Assembly: GCA_022813625.1 (NCBI GenBank)
Contig: JAKLMB010000010.1
Location: 930,001-994,000 of the forward strand
Reading direction: 5' to 3'
DNA length: 64,000 nucleotides
From: Aaosphaeria pasadenensis
Lineage: Eukaryota > Ascomycota > Dothideomycetes > Pleosporales
Below, piece by piece: positions 54,459-64,000 of this stretch. Each line of letters starts with the position of its first letter. Within the stretch, counting starts at the first letter, position 1. Made by a program: the position numbers and the translations under genes. Under the pieces are notes generated by a model that worked only from the letters and a program-made list of their open reading frames with translations, was not told the origin of the DNA and did not search any database.

Positions 54459-56296
54459 GATTGCAGACAGAGAGTATTGGAACCCGCAATGCTGTAGAGA
54501 AGATGTGATGAAGAGGTGAGGAACTCGAAAAAAAGTGTTTCAGATCGTCTGTATTTGTACAGCTTCAGGCATCGTCATCTTACAGCTTATCTTACGACTT
54601 ACGACCATTTGCTAATGGACTCAATTGTAATCTCAAGGGCGCGGTTGACATCTGACCCCACGTGTAAAAAAAGTCTCGCAACGCCCCATCTGGATTATTC
54701 AGATGCTCAAGATAAGCACGCACGACGTTTTCCATTGCGAGGTTCGGAACACTACTCATGAACACACGGGCTATCATCGGTGTTTAGGCGACCTGGGCCG
54801 ACAATGTATCCAGTATGGGGTAGGATTGCAGTAGCGGCACGTATTGGAAAGGCGTGGTGGGGAGTTGTCACCCTGGACTGAATGGCTATTGATCGGCACT
54901 TGGCCGCACGGAATAAAGATAACGGCAAGTCTGAACTGCAATCGACATTAATGTTATCCCAAAGGAATTGAATCTACACGGATTGAGAAAGATGGATGGA
55001 GGAGACGATTGAGCAATCATCTAGGGAGAATATCTGTTTTCATGTTGGAACATTCGAATCTCCCAATTGTTATTGTTAAGGTCATCTTCAATAGGGCGTG
55101 GTGTTTGTGTGACATGATTGTTAATCAATACCTTGCTCGGCCTGACATGAACAGGACAGGACGAAAAAAATGGAGCTCGCATAAGTTCGGAACAAAAGGT
55201 TCCCCCTCCCCGGCGTAAGATAGACAATAGGGCTCCACGTCAATCTGCCGTACTGCGTATGGAAGAGAAGATAGTTACAAGGGCAAGATACAAGCATAAT
55301 TGTCGGGTACAACTGACTTGTATGGCATTCAGTTCGTTCCGAATACGAACAACCAATAGGCAGATCAGCTGCGCTAGGTTCGCTTCATCGGACCCACTTC
55401 TGCTACCGAGGACCATGATTGGGCGATATACAAGCTCATTAGCGCGCTACAAGCGAATCAATTTCTATGCAGGCAGATAAGGAAGCATGCCTAGATAGCG
55501 CCTTGCTCGTCTAGCGTCGTCTAGTCTCTCGTCTATTCGTCTGTTGTCCCTCAACCTAAACTGCCTAGGTACTGTTACTGTTACTCCGCTCATCGTCTCT
55601 CCTCCACCGTCTCTCGACTTATCTACAGCCTCGCATTCCTTTATCTCTGATTTACGTCAACACGCCCTACAAGCCCTTTTCCGATTCCTCTCCAATCAAT
55701 CCCCCGTCATGGCCGCCTTGGCGCCAAGGTCCTTTTCCCCAGTAGATCCCGCGGGACTTTGCCAACCCATGTGCTTGATCATCGCATAGTTACAACCGAC
55801 TATTGTAGGCAACGTCCCAAAAGGACTTTCCAGGCCTTATTCCCTCAGATATTTTGCATCCAGAGCATAGGATATCCGTTCCGGGAATGGTCCGTGTGGG
55901 ATGTCCAGGTCCCAGTACCCAGGCCGCCGGGCTGCCACGAGGGGAGGCCTTCATGGTACTCCACGCGATAACGATTTTACCGTTGCAGACGAACGTCAAA
56001 CTTGTGCAATTATCGGCTCAGGGAACGTAGCCAAGATTATTGGCATCATAGTTTGCTCGGAATGGTAGTGCTCGCTGACTCCTACTGCCGATTATCTGGA
56101 TGATTGTCTGGCAAGGCTATAATTGTTCGTATCTATGGACCTATGTCAGCGATCCTGTCAGAGTCTTGGTACATAGACTATAACTATAAATCAAGTCAGT
56201 AGTCCCATACTCATCAATCACCAACGGCAAGCAAAACATCCAAAGCTCCTCGAACAGAGTCACTTTCGCATTTTCAAATCAATTGAATCAGTCAGG
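54459..56296. other. Divergent promoter region of oxidase and RidA genes
   Basis: This 1.84-kb gap separates the outward-reading L-amino-acid oxidase and RidA genes. A TATA box lies before RidA. Short open frames in 55540-55980 carry no recognisable family. No repeat was seen. Confidence 0.5.
56186..56192 (+). promoter_or_regulatory. TATA box of secreted RidA gene
   Basis: TATAAAT lies about 105 bp before the RidA start codon, within an ACTATAACTATAAATC context. It is a good positional and sequence match. Confidence 0.55.
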
Positions 56297-56870
56297 ATGG
56301 TTTCCTTCACTTCTCTCTTCACAGGCCTCCTTGCCGTTGCCAGCGTCGCTGTTGCTACTCCAACTCCCAAGGCCGCAAAGCAGCCTGTTGTTACCTACCT
56401 TGGAAACCAGGGACCCATCCTCTGTATGTTCATTACTTCGACAATCCTCATGGGTTGAGAACTGCACTAACGTTTTACACAGCCGGAGGAGCCTGGACTA
56501 GCAAGGGCATAGTCTACACCTCTGGTACTGTTCCCTCTTTCAACGGCAGCATTGTTGCCGGCGGCATCGCCGAGCAGACTGTAAGTCCACCTCAATTCCT
56601 GACCTTCCATACCACCATACCTAACACTCTATCCAGGCCCAAGTCATCAAGAACCTTGCCGTTGTCCTTGAGGAGGCCGGAACCTCATGGGAGTACGTCA
56701 TGAAGACCACTGTCTTCCTCGCCTCCATGGATGACTACTCCGCCATGAATGAGGTCTACGGCGCCATGCTTCCTTCGCCCAAGCCTGCCCGTACGGCAGT
56801 CGAGGTCGGCAAGTTGCCCGGCAACTTCTTGATTGAGATCGAGGCCATTGCTGCCATCCCCGACAAATGA
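56297..56870 (+). CDS. RidA/YjgF-family imine deaminase with signal peptide
   Basis: RidA proteins hydrolyse reactive 2-imino (enamine) acids to 2-oxo acids and ammonia. Exons 56297-56423, 56483-56580 and 56637-56870 give 152 aa. Unlike usual cytosolic or mitochondrial RidA, it begins with a typical secretion signal (MVSFTSLFTGLLAVASVAVA, cleavage probably before TPTP). The RidA core follows: YTSGTVPSFNGSIVAGGIAE, a helix AQVIKNLAVVLEEAG, VMKTTVFLASMDDY, and KPARTAVEVGKLP. The substrate-binding Arg of the family corresponds to R127 and the conserved Glu to E142 in IEIEAIA, so an active site is plausible. The usual GPYSQA segment is replaced by GGAWTSK, so specificity may differ. Its neighbour, divergent and 1.8 kb away, is a secreted L-amino-acid oxidase, which produces the same class of imine. 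Confidence 0.9.
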
Positions 56871-59248
56871 GTCGGTGCTTAGTCGGAAGGTCGAAATGAC
56901 AGGTCACTCACTGTGTCACGGATAGACTTGGATACGCATAATGATAAAAAGTGTCATGATCTAATTTAGTAATGAACAACATGGTGGAAATGTAAATAGA
57001 GCAATTGACCACATTGATTTAATTCAATTGAATAATTCAACGTGATAACACACCATGACTCAAACCTGTAAAAGCTCTCAAGAGCTAACAAGCAATGCCT
57101 CACGTACACAACACATCAGTGACATACCTCCCGACCATCACCCTCCAAAACTCACAACCCGAATCCCACACTAGCACATCCCTACTCATAAGCCCTCTTT
57201 CCCTTCTTCTCATCTATGTACCGCTTTGTGCTCCCAAACCAGCCAACCCATCGCGACAGACCGCCAAGCTTCACGCCCCCGACCTCGCTCGCCTCTCAAG
57301 CCACCCCACCGCCTTCCCGATACGCCTCACTCGGCACGCGACCGCCATTCCACGTGGTAAACGCCCCTTCCTCCGGTAACCGCCGCCCGCACATGCAGAG
57401 ACAAGGCTTACAACAGTACGTTATGTCGATCTGCCACTCGGTGTCCCAGTAATTTGGCACTGTGGCTGCTAGCCAGGGGGGAAGGGAGTGTTTCATGCGG
57501 TGTATTGGTGTGTGGATGATAAGGATCCCGTTGGGTTGGGTATGTAGATAAGAAGTTGGAGGGGAACTGGCGGGGTCGACGAAGGGTGTGGTTGATGGTA
57601 TGCGGGCTAAGCGCGATGGTTTATGCAGTTGGTTCCCGATAGTTGGATATGAGATGGAGAAACCTGGTAGAGAAGATGGAGGGGTGGGCCGAAGGTTGGT
57701 GAGGGGATTGTTTGGGTGTTTTGGTTATGAACTCGTGTTCGCAGGCGGAAGGCCGTTGTTCTAGGGTGTGGGATCGTTCTTCTGGGATTCTTTTGTGAAG
57801 TCACGGATTAGATGAAGGCTTCTGATGCTGGTTTACGCTACACCGCTCGATTTCTGATTTCACTCAACGTCAGTGTAATATACGAATGTACATACCGTAG
57901 GCATGTCCACTCGTGCCACTAAAAGCAGCAGAGTGGTCATACTGGATCGTCGAAACTATTGCAATTCGCTGATAACCTATTGACCAGCAATGCATAATAC
58001 TCAAATCAGTCAGCAGTGCTTGCCTACCAGGTACATACAGGAGTCAGGCATGTCAGGCTTACCCCTGCTAGTATTATATGCCTACAACTGCAAGTTACCG
58101 AGTACAATTGGGAGAACTTAGGATATTGATTGACCGACAATATACTCTATACAACGCCTTTAATCTACCGTTAGGCGGATACAATATACTTTAGCTTCTA
58201 CAAAATGGCATGAGCGTATGCAGAAATACGTGAAATGCATTTTATCAATCTAAGCCACTCATCTATGCCGTCTGTGTAAACAAGCTCCATGACCCAGTTT
58301 GAGTATTCGGCACCAAAGCTAAACGTGATCTCCATGGTGATGTTTGAGGAAGCAGTGGCCAACGACGCCCAAATTGTGACCAAGGTCAACCCAAGAGAAA
58401 GATGTTGGCCTATGCACCACTCCGAAGTAGCATGTTCGAGGTGTTGCTATTCGAGAAAGTAAAGATCGTGTACCAAGGAAAGGGCCTAGGAACTACATGC
58501 CGAGAATGTGCAGGGTAGAGAATGTTGGCACAGCAGTAGGTAATTCAAGTCATTTTTTTAAACTGATTAGCATGTTTTCTCGAAACTGGAAAGAATATTA
58601 ATGCTGGGTAATACTTGAAATAGGCGGTATAGTAGGAAAGAATAAGGCTATTATAGTGTAGCAGGATAGATAAGGCTATTTAGGGATTATGTATATAAGG
58701 AAAAGCACTAGGTAGGGTATAGATAGATTAATTAGGGCTACTAAGAGAGTTTAAGGTATTATCTACCTACCTACTAAGGCCTATTAATAGAGTTAAATAT
58801 CTACCTTTTCTACCTATTTACTAATTATAGGTTGTGCCTGTAATACTCCCTACTATAGAGGCGTCTATACGCAACACTATTCAGAGGCCACGTGAAACAG
58901 TAAAGCAAGACCGGGAGATAATTCTGACATGATGCCAGCGTACAGTACACTATAATCTACTACAATAGCATTAAGATAATTGATTTATCTTTGTTAAAAT
59001 CATTGAATTGAAGAAAACCTGATTATGAACAACAATCACAGGCATAGTAACAGCGACCACTAAGTGGAATAGGATGGGCTAGTTGTAACGATCAAATTTT
59101 AGGGGGTGCTTCAGAATGTTTGATGAATCAGGATTTATTTACGAAATACAAGCTATATCATACAAAATCGTCCTTTAAATTTACCGCATAGGTGCGCTCC
59201 ATCATCAGTCGTTCGGCCCGAGTCACATTGCATCGACGTTCATTTCAT
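56871..59248. other. Intergenic, 2.4 kb, partly decayed
   Basis: No intact gene is supported. The left part has C-rich short frames without family features; the right part, from about 58590, is a TA-rich tract that looks RIP-mutated (listed separately). It may be the remnant of a transposable element. Confidence 0.5.
58596..58860. repeat. TA-rich tract with RIP-like signature
   Basis: This 265-bp stretch is full of TA, CTA and TAAGG/CTACC words and contains very few CA or TG dinucleotides. That is the expected outcome of repeat-induced point mutation (CpA to TpA on both strands). No coding remnant or terminal repeat can be recognised. It is probably a fragment of an old mobile element, though this is inferred from composition alone. 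Confidence 0.55.
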
Positions 59249-60641
59249 TCATTCGACTTTCGGTATCGGCTTGGTCAACTCCTCCATCCTCTTTCGGTTC
59301 TCATTAGCGAGACAGTACTGAACAATTTGTTCTTGCTTATATGGTTTTGTCTTCAACCAATCCGCATACTTCTCGCAGACCTTTTCAGCATGCTCTTGGT
59401 TGGTGCTGAACCACTCTTTGTGGTTCGTCCTGCATCCGCATGGAGAATCCACCGCGTCATCGCCTAGTTCGGCATGTATTGCTTGTTCGGCGATCCATCC
59501 ATGCGGAATGCTCTCGGTGCAATATCTCAAGTCCAGGGACAACTTACATTCCTTCTCAATCGCACTCAATCTTTCATGTGGATGATTCGTTGAAAATCCT
59601 ATCTTGATCAAGCCTGGGTGCCTGTTAGATGTCAAAATGTACACATAGCCACCCCGCAAATCGTGCTCTGAGCGAGGTTTGTTGAAAACTTTTCGGGTTT
59701 TGCTGCTGAGCTCTTCGGAGAAGGGATGAACTGATGTCTTTTGTTGTTCGGAGACATTGACGAATGTCGAGGATTCCCCGTAGACCTCTGCTAATGTCGT
59801 ACTACCTCCGTCTATTTTCGTATGGCAGCGCGTTGTAGAATGAGTGGTTGTTGTAGTAAATAAGACCCTATCTTTTGGCAGTTTCTCGCGAGTGTCGAAT
59901 GGGACGATGCTTGCTGCGCCACTAGAGCTGGCGGAGGAGCCAATAATCTGAGTGCGTACGAGCGTGCTCGCTTGTTGTGAACACATCCCGCCTGTCTGGG
60001 GAGCTTTATCTCTTGGATTCTCAGTCTCGGGTCCGAAAGATCTAGACGTGCTAAGTCTGATAGGAATAGCAGAGCTGCCAATGGACGCTTCATTCTGAAC
60101 TAGTAGGTAACGGTCAGCCGGATGCTACTACAATTAGAAGACGGCTTGAAACTCGAGTAAACTTACTAGCAGCAGATTGGGCATTCAAACCTCGTCGGAG
60201 GTTTGGGTATTTCGTCCCCGATCTAGTGATCCGGGAGTCCTCGTCCGCATCATCGTCACTGCATTGATCCGAGGAGCTGCCATCTTTCTTCTTCGAGGGT
60301 GTTTGCAGATTGTAGTCCTTTCCGATCCGTTCATCCATAGGTGGGGTCACCGGGGTCGAAGCTCTACTTTCCTCGTCAATATCGAATAAGTCATTGTACT
60401 CTCCATCACTTTCGTAGGAGTCATCGCTTTCTTCGTCGCCGTCATCTCTGTATTCATACTCGCTCCCTTCTTCGCTTTCTGAATCGCTCGTGTCTGATTC
60501 GATCACAATTGGATTCTCCTTCAGTCCTTGACGCGATCGTGGAGGTGTTACTGGATTTGTGACGGCAGGAAGCCTCTTTGAAGATGACGCTTCACGCAAC
60601 GGGTTAACACCACCTCGGTAACCAGCAACATTGCACGCCAT
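59249..60641 (-). CDS. T5orf172/GIY-YIG-like domain protein with acidic N-terminus
   Basis: Exons 60167-60641 and 59249-60099 flank a 67-nt intron (gtaagt...ctactag) and give 441 aa; the summed frame is continuous. The N-terminal 160 residues are disordered and very acidic (SDTSDSESEEGSEYEY), with TPPRS and TPVTPP sites and a basic patch SKKKDGS, suggesting a nuclear protein. The C-terminal domain, from about residue 305, reads GGYVYILTSNRHPGLIKIGF, then STNHPHERL, and EQAIHAELGDDAV with a conserved Glu. This is the pattern of the T5orf172 (DUF1766/MUG113) branch of the GIY-YIG nuclease superfamily: Y-V-Y for GIY, IKIG for YIG, Arg in HERL, Glu in AEQAIH. Nuclease activity is plausible but unproven; fungal copies are uncharacterised. 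A Cys pair, CGCRTNHKEWF, follows, as is common in this group. Confidence 0.82.
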
Positions 60642-61861
60642 CCTTTAAAGAGCTCGGATATGAGAGTGTATTTCCAGTATATGGTCAAAATAATAACAAT
60701 GATTTAGAAATAACAGAGCATATTGAAGATGGTGTCAAATAGAACTTGGTAAACTCAATGCTGTATAATGTCTAACGTACTGGATGATATATAGTATTCC
60801 ACATCACATATACCATCATTATCCCTATGCTCCGGCTCCTTCATTGTCGCCTAGAGCGTTTATCGGGATACGGGACGCTCGAGACGGGAGGCTGGTATTG
60901 GGGGCCATATGTCGCCATGCGGCACAATTTGTATGAACGCCCCCAAACAGTACTAGCCTCGCTTGACCACATCGTATTCGACAAGGTGAACAGCACTTTC
61001 ATTGGTGGGTACGACTACCAGAAATAAACCGTAAACCTCCCCAGGCTTGTGCTTAACATGGGGTGGTGTTGGAAAGGAATACGGAGGCGGTTCTTGCATG
61101 TTGAAGGCCAAAACTCAGGCTCGGTTGAGGCAGCTGTAGACGGAGTCATGGCTTTTGGGCGCAAAACAGTGGTCGTGATAGGTTACTGATGGTAGGGAAA
61201 TCTAGCTTTGCGCCACAAATCGGGCAAATGGGTAGTAGCACATAGCCTCCTATTGTTATGCGATAATGATCTGTGCAAGGCTGTTTCAAGGTAGCTCCAT
61301 GATTCCCAGCTAACGGGGAGATAAACGAAGAACGAAGGGCGGTCTTGTCGAGCTTGCCTAGCGAATGTTTCCAACGACGCAGGAGTATCAACGGTCCTAA
61401 GATATCTTTGAGTGTCTGGTATGGAATTGTTGCTGGTTCATACCATTGTCGAACGTTTGCTTCTGCTCGAGATGCGATCACCTTATCAAATGATTGTGTA
61501 TATGAAGCATTGCATTATTTGTTGGAGGAAGGTATGGCCAACATTAACCGCACAATGGCCATGCGCCCACCCTAGATAGCTTCGAAACGCGGTTCGTTCG
61601 TCCCTCAACTTCAGCCTCACATAGTCAGGAGGGTCGAGCACGCGGCTTTCTCTTCCTAGTTGAGAAGGTTCCGAAGAGACTTGCTCTCTTGGAGCCCTTT
61701 TGCTAGTTCTTGTGGCTGAATGTCGACCAAATTACTGCCTAGGGCTCGATGGAGAAACGGATTCGTAACGCAAAGGGGCTATGTGATGGTCATCTACAGG
61801 TCTATGAGTCTTTCATGACGCTGAAAAGATGCCATGTCGTCATTGGCAGTAGTTCATAGCC
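60642..61861. other. Intergenic, 1.2 kb
   Basis: This holds the promoter of the GIY-YIG-like gene. One minus-strand open frame (61146-61481) ends in PICPICGAKLDFP and could be a gene fragment, but it has no supported start or partner exon. Confidence 0.45.
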
Positions 61862-62941
61862 TCAAAGTCTCTCGCGTGATCCCTCTGCAGGCTTTTTCAA
61901 TTCACCCCATTGTTTCAACCCCTTCTTCACGGACTCTGAAAATCCTGGCCATTTGCAGTCCTCTTCCCAGGAAAGTTTATTTGTTCTCCATTCCAGCCAA
62001 TCCTCACACAATACGCTTTTCCCGCGAAGCAGGCCGACCCCGATATCTATCATATCCGGCCTGTCGGCTGTAGAGTAACATACCAACGCCCCACACGTAC
62101 CACAGAAGCTTCTTGTCACATCCTCACTAGTCTTGTAGGTCTTTGCGGTGCCAAACTCAAAACGCCATGGCGACCCATCTGGTAGCGAGATATGCGAAGT
62201 ATCTGGAAATACCCACGATACGATCATAGAGGAAGATACCAGTCGACAGGAGTCGCACACGTCGTTTGAAGCGTACCACTTGTTCCTGTCTTTCGGTGTG
62301 AGGGACGAAGGAAGGCTGTCAAATGCCTTGTCTCCTCCAGGCCTGGCAATGTAGAACTCGACTCCCCCACAATGGCACGAGGCTTTCAGCTTGTCTTCAG
62401 CTACATTCGATTTTTCCTTCTTTTCCTCGTTTCCTACGTCATGATGAACACAGTCTCCATGCTTGTTCTCCTCAGTTCTAACTCTTGCATCCCTGCCAAC
62501 CCACTTCTCAAGTTTCTTCCCATCATACTCAGAAATCCAATTCGCCAGGCCTCCATCCTCGGTAGCGCCGACAAAGATATGCCTCTTGAAATCCCATAGC
62601 TCTTCTCCACTTCCCTCCGCACCACCGACGAGAGAGGTAGCAACACACCAACTTTCTACCCCCTTACTACTCACTGCACAGTCTACAAGATGCGCTCCAC
62701 ATGTCTTGCAGAACCATCTCGTGACCTTCTCACTTGATTTGTAGGTTGTGAAGGTGTCAGGATTGGTGATAGTAGGGGGATCTGGTATGCTCGTGTGGAT
62801 GCTCGCTAATGTGCCATGGGTATATCGGCAGATGCTGCAATTGCAAAAATGTGTGACGAGAGGGAACGAGGACGTAGGAACAGCGAACGAAAGGGTTGAG
62901 GACGTGCAATGGCATGTTGCTGTTAGAGTTTTGGTAGCCAT
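61862..62941 (-). CDS. Double CENP-V/GFA-domain protein
   Basis: This carries two zinc-binding CENP-V/GFA (Mss4-fold) domains in one chain; family members include glutathione-dependent formaldehyde-activating enzymes, but most fungal ones are uncharacterised. It is a single exon of 359 aa from the ATG at 62941 (MATKTLTATCHC); an upstream in-frame ATG at 63010 would add a poorly fitting Cys-containing leader. Domain 1 (about 5-115) shows ATCHCTSSTLSF, FCNCSICRYTHG and WFCKTCGAHLVD. Domain 2 (about 203-335) shows ASCHCGGVEFYI, CDSCRLVSSSMI and FCGTCGALVCYS. Both keep the Cys pairs expected for zinc. An acidic-basic linker (EENKHGDCVHHDVGNEEKKE) joins them. The second domain's RLVSSS is more like an enzyme pocket than the first. 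Its substrate is unknown. Confidence 0.9.
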   Translation of the reverse strand: MATKTLTATCHCTSSTLSFAVPTSSFPLVTHFCNCSICRYTHGTLASIHTSIPDPPTITNPDTFTTYKSSEKVTRWFCKTCGAHLVDCAVSSKGVESWCVATSLVGGAEGSGEELWDFKRHIFVGATEDGGLANWISEYDGKKLEKWVGRDARVRTEENKHGDCVHHDVGNEEKKEKSNVAEDKLKASCHCGGVEFYIARPGGDKAFDSLPSSLTPKDRNKWYASNDVCDSCRLVSSSMIVSWVFPDTSHISLPDGSPWRFEFGTAKTYKTSEDVTRSFCGTCGALVCYSTADRPDMIDIGVGLLRGKSVLCEDWLEWRTNKLSWEEDCKWPGFSESVKKGLKQWGELKKPAEGSRERL

Positions 62942-63245
62942 CTTTTTGGTTTCGCTGTGGGAGTCAAACGTAGTGCAAGAGAGGCAACGAGTCTCATCAA
63001 GATCATGCAATAGTTTAACCGCTGGGCACGAATTTGCGACTTGGTAAGAGCTGATATGGGTGACGCTGTAAACATGAGAGTCATAAACACCTACGTCATA
63101 GGTCAGGTGATGACCTCACGTGATTAACATATTGCTCCAGAGAAGTTGAAATCGCTGGAAGTAAGGTTGGATTTGGAAAGAGATGGCAACCAGATGATGG
63201 ATTATTGATTCGCACAACTCGGCTCATTTATGCGGTTCCATTTCA
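62942..63245. other. Intergenic
   Basis: About 300 bp lie between two leftward genes; this should carry the CENP-V/GFA gene promoter and the 3' UTR of the deaminase. Nothing else is visible. Confidence 0.5.
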
Positions 63246-64000
63246 TCAACTTTGCGAATGTACAAGCCTGCCATTGACAAATACTTTCAGCATGTTCCGA
63301 TCATCCCCCGTCATGATGAACTTGTCAAACAAAGTCCTGGGCGAATCGAAACCTTGAAATGGTGCATTTACACCCCCTAGGCCACTGTCCATATCAACCA
63401 ACACAGCATCAAACTGTTTCCCAATTTCGAAATTGCCAATGCTATCACCTAAGCCGACGACCTTCGCACCGCCCAGCGTAGCCATCCAAAATGCTTCATC
63501 AACAGACAGGCCTTTCATGGAAGAATCACCGTAATTTGCTTCCCGAGCGAAAGACGCAATAAGCGCATGTCTCATTGCATTCAGCATGGACGACGAATAG
63601 CCGCCGCCCGAGTCGGTTCCCAACCCCACTTTCATGCCTCTGTTGAGAAAGTCTCTCACGGGTGCAGCCATGAAGCCTCCTCCGACGGTCATGTTGGCTG
63701 TGGGACAGTGTGAGATACCGCAACCTAACTCCGCGAGGCGATGCGTTTCTTCTGACTTCATTATTGTACAATGTGCCAGGATCGAGCGATCGTTGAGGAG
63801 GCCGAAGGAAGAGTACAGAGATACCTCATCCTTGTGTGAAGGGAACAGGGATAAAGTGGCATCAATCTCTTGCTGGGCTTCGTTGAAGTGCGTTTGGATG
63901 GGAATAGTAGGCTCCTTGGCCGCAAGGGCACCTAGTTGCGTCAGCAGATCGGGCGTGCATGAGATAGCGAATCGAGGCGTGAGGACTGGGCGAACGAACG
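63246..64000 (-). CDS. Guanine deaminase, C-terminal part
   Basis: Guanine deaminase (amidohydrolase superfamily) hydrolyses guanine to xanthine and ammonia in purine salvage or catabolism. The gene runs off the right edge; 251 codons at its 3' end are present, with no intron in this part. Landmarks: RPVLTPRFAISCTPDLLTQL and IQTHFNEAQQEID (the metal/substrate His motif, usually QTHxSE), LAHCTIMKSEE (metal His), CGISHCPTANMTVGGG, and VGLGTDSGGG with the catalytic-metal Asp. GDSIGNFEIGKQFDAVLVDM and FVNGRLVHSQS close the barrel. The N instead of S in THFNE and the fungal GLGTDSGGGYSSSML are features of the fungal group. The stop is at 63246. The N-terminal zinc HxH motif would lie outside the window. 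Confidence 0.88.
   Translation of the reverse strand, partial: FVRPVLTPRFAISCTPDLLTQLGALAAKEPTIPIQTHFNEAQQEIDATLSLFPSHKDEVSLYSSFGLLNDRSILAHCTIMKSEETHRLAELGCGISHCPTANMTVGGGFMAAPVRDFLNRGMKVGLGTDSGGGYSSSMLNAMRHALIASFAREANYGDSSMKGLSVDEAFWMATLGGAKVVGLGDSIGNFEIGKQFDAVLVDMDSGLGGVNAPFQGFDSPRTLFDKFIMTGDDRNMLKVFVNGRLVHSQS

Noticed and set aside
55544..55999. Short open frames on both strands in the oxidase/RidA gap
   Set aside because: None has recognisable motifs or splice partners, and both strands are equally open.
61146..61481. Minus-strand frame ending with a CPxCG-like motif
   Set aside because: A single CxxC in 111 codons with no start context or adjoining exon is not enough to call a gene.

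Overview
This window is nuclear DNA of a filamentous ascomycete (Pezizomycotina). The evidence is short spliceosomal introns (mostly 46-67 nt, GT-AG with CTRAC/CTAAT-like branch points just before the acceptor), a HET-domain gene, a Zn2Cys6 regulator, secreted hydrolases, and one TA-rich tract that looks RIP-mutated. The class cannot be fixed by eye; Leotiomycetes is a guess. I assembled 28 protein genes, one cut by the right edge, and checked most multi-exon models by requiring exon lengths to sum to whole codons. No rRNA, tRNA or CRISPR was seen.

Layout. 0.4-8 kb holds housekeeping and conserved genes: actin-capping alpha subunit, two disordered fungal proteins, and an Lsb5-like VHS-GAT adaptor. 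8.8-16 kb is accessory: a HET-domain membrane protein flanked by two tiny paralogous cysteine-rich genes, then a multi-pass membrane protein of unknown function. 16-23.2 kb is an RNA/ER housekeeping block: TRM7 and MAK5 divergent over 327 bp, then GPI16 and LUC7 divergent over 302 bp. 23.9-27.3 kb has a secreted aspartic protease and a GH18 chitinase, convergent. 27.3-32.7 kb is repeat-rich with one basic/acidic low-complexity protein gene. 32.7-33.9 kb is a Golgi-type glycosyltransferase. 36.8-42.8 kb is a same-strand run of cytochrome P450, 2-oxoglutarate/Fe(II) oxygenase and NCS1 permease. 43-51 kb has a secreted GH5 enzyme, a Zn2Cys6 regulator and two lineage-type hypotheticals. 52.3-56.9 kb pairs a secreted L-amino-acid oxidase with a RidA-family protein that also carries a signal peptide. 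57-64 kb has a decayed TA-rich tract, a T5orf172/GIY-YIG-like protein, a double CENP-V/GFA-domain protein and the 3' part of a guanine deaminase gene.

Most notable are (1) the paired small 7-cysteine genes around the HET gene, with the same intron phase, place and 47-nt length; (2) the secreted oxidase plus secreted RidA pair, which would make and then hydrolyse 2-imino acids outside the cell; and (3) GC-AG introns in two neighbouring oxygenase genes. Functional links between neighbours are inference unless stated otherwise.
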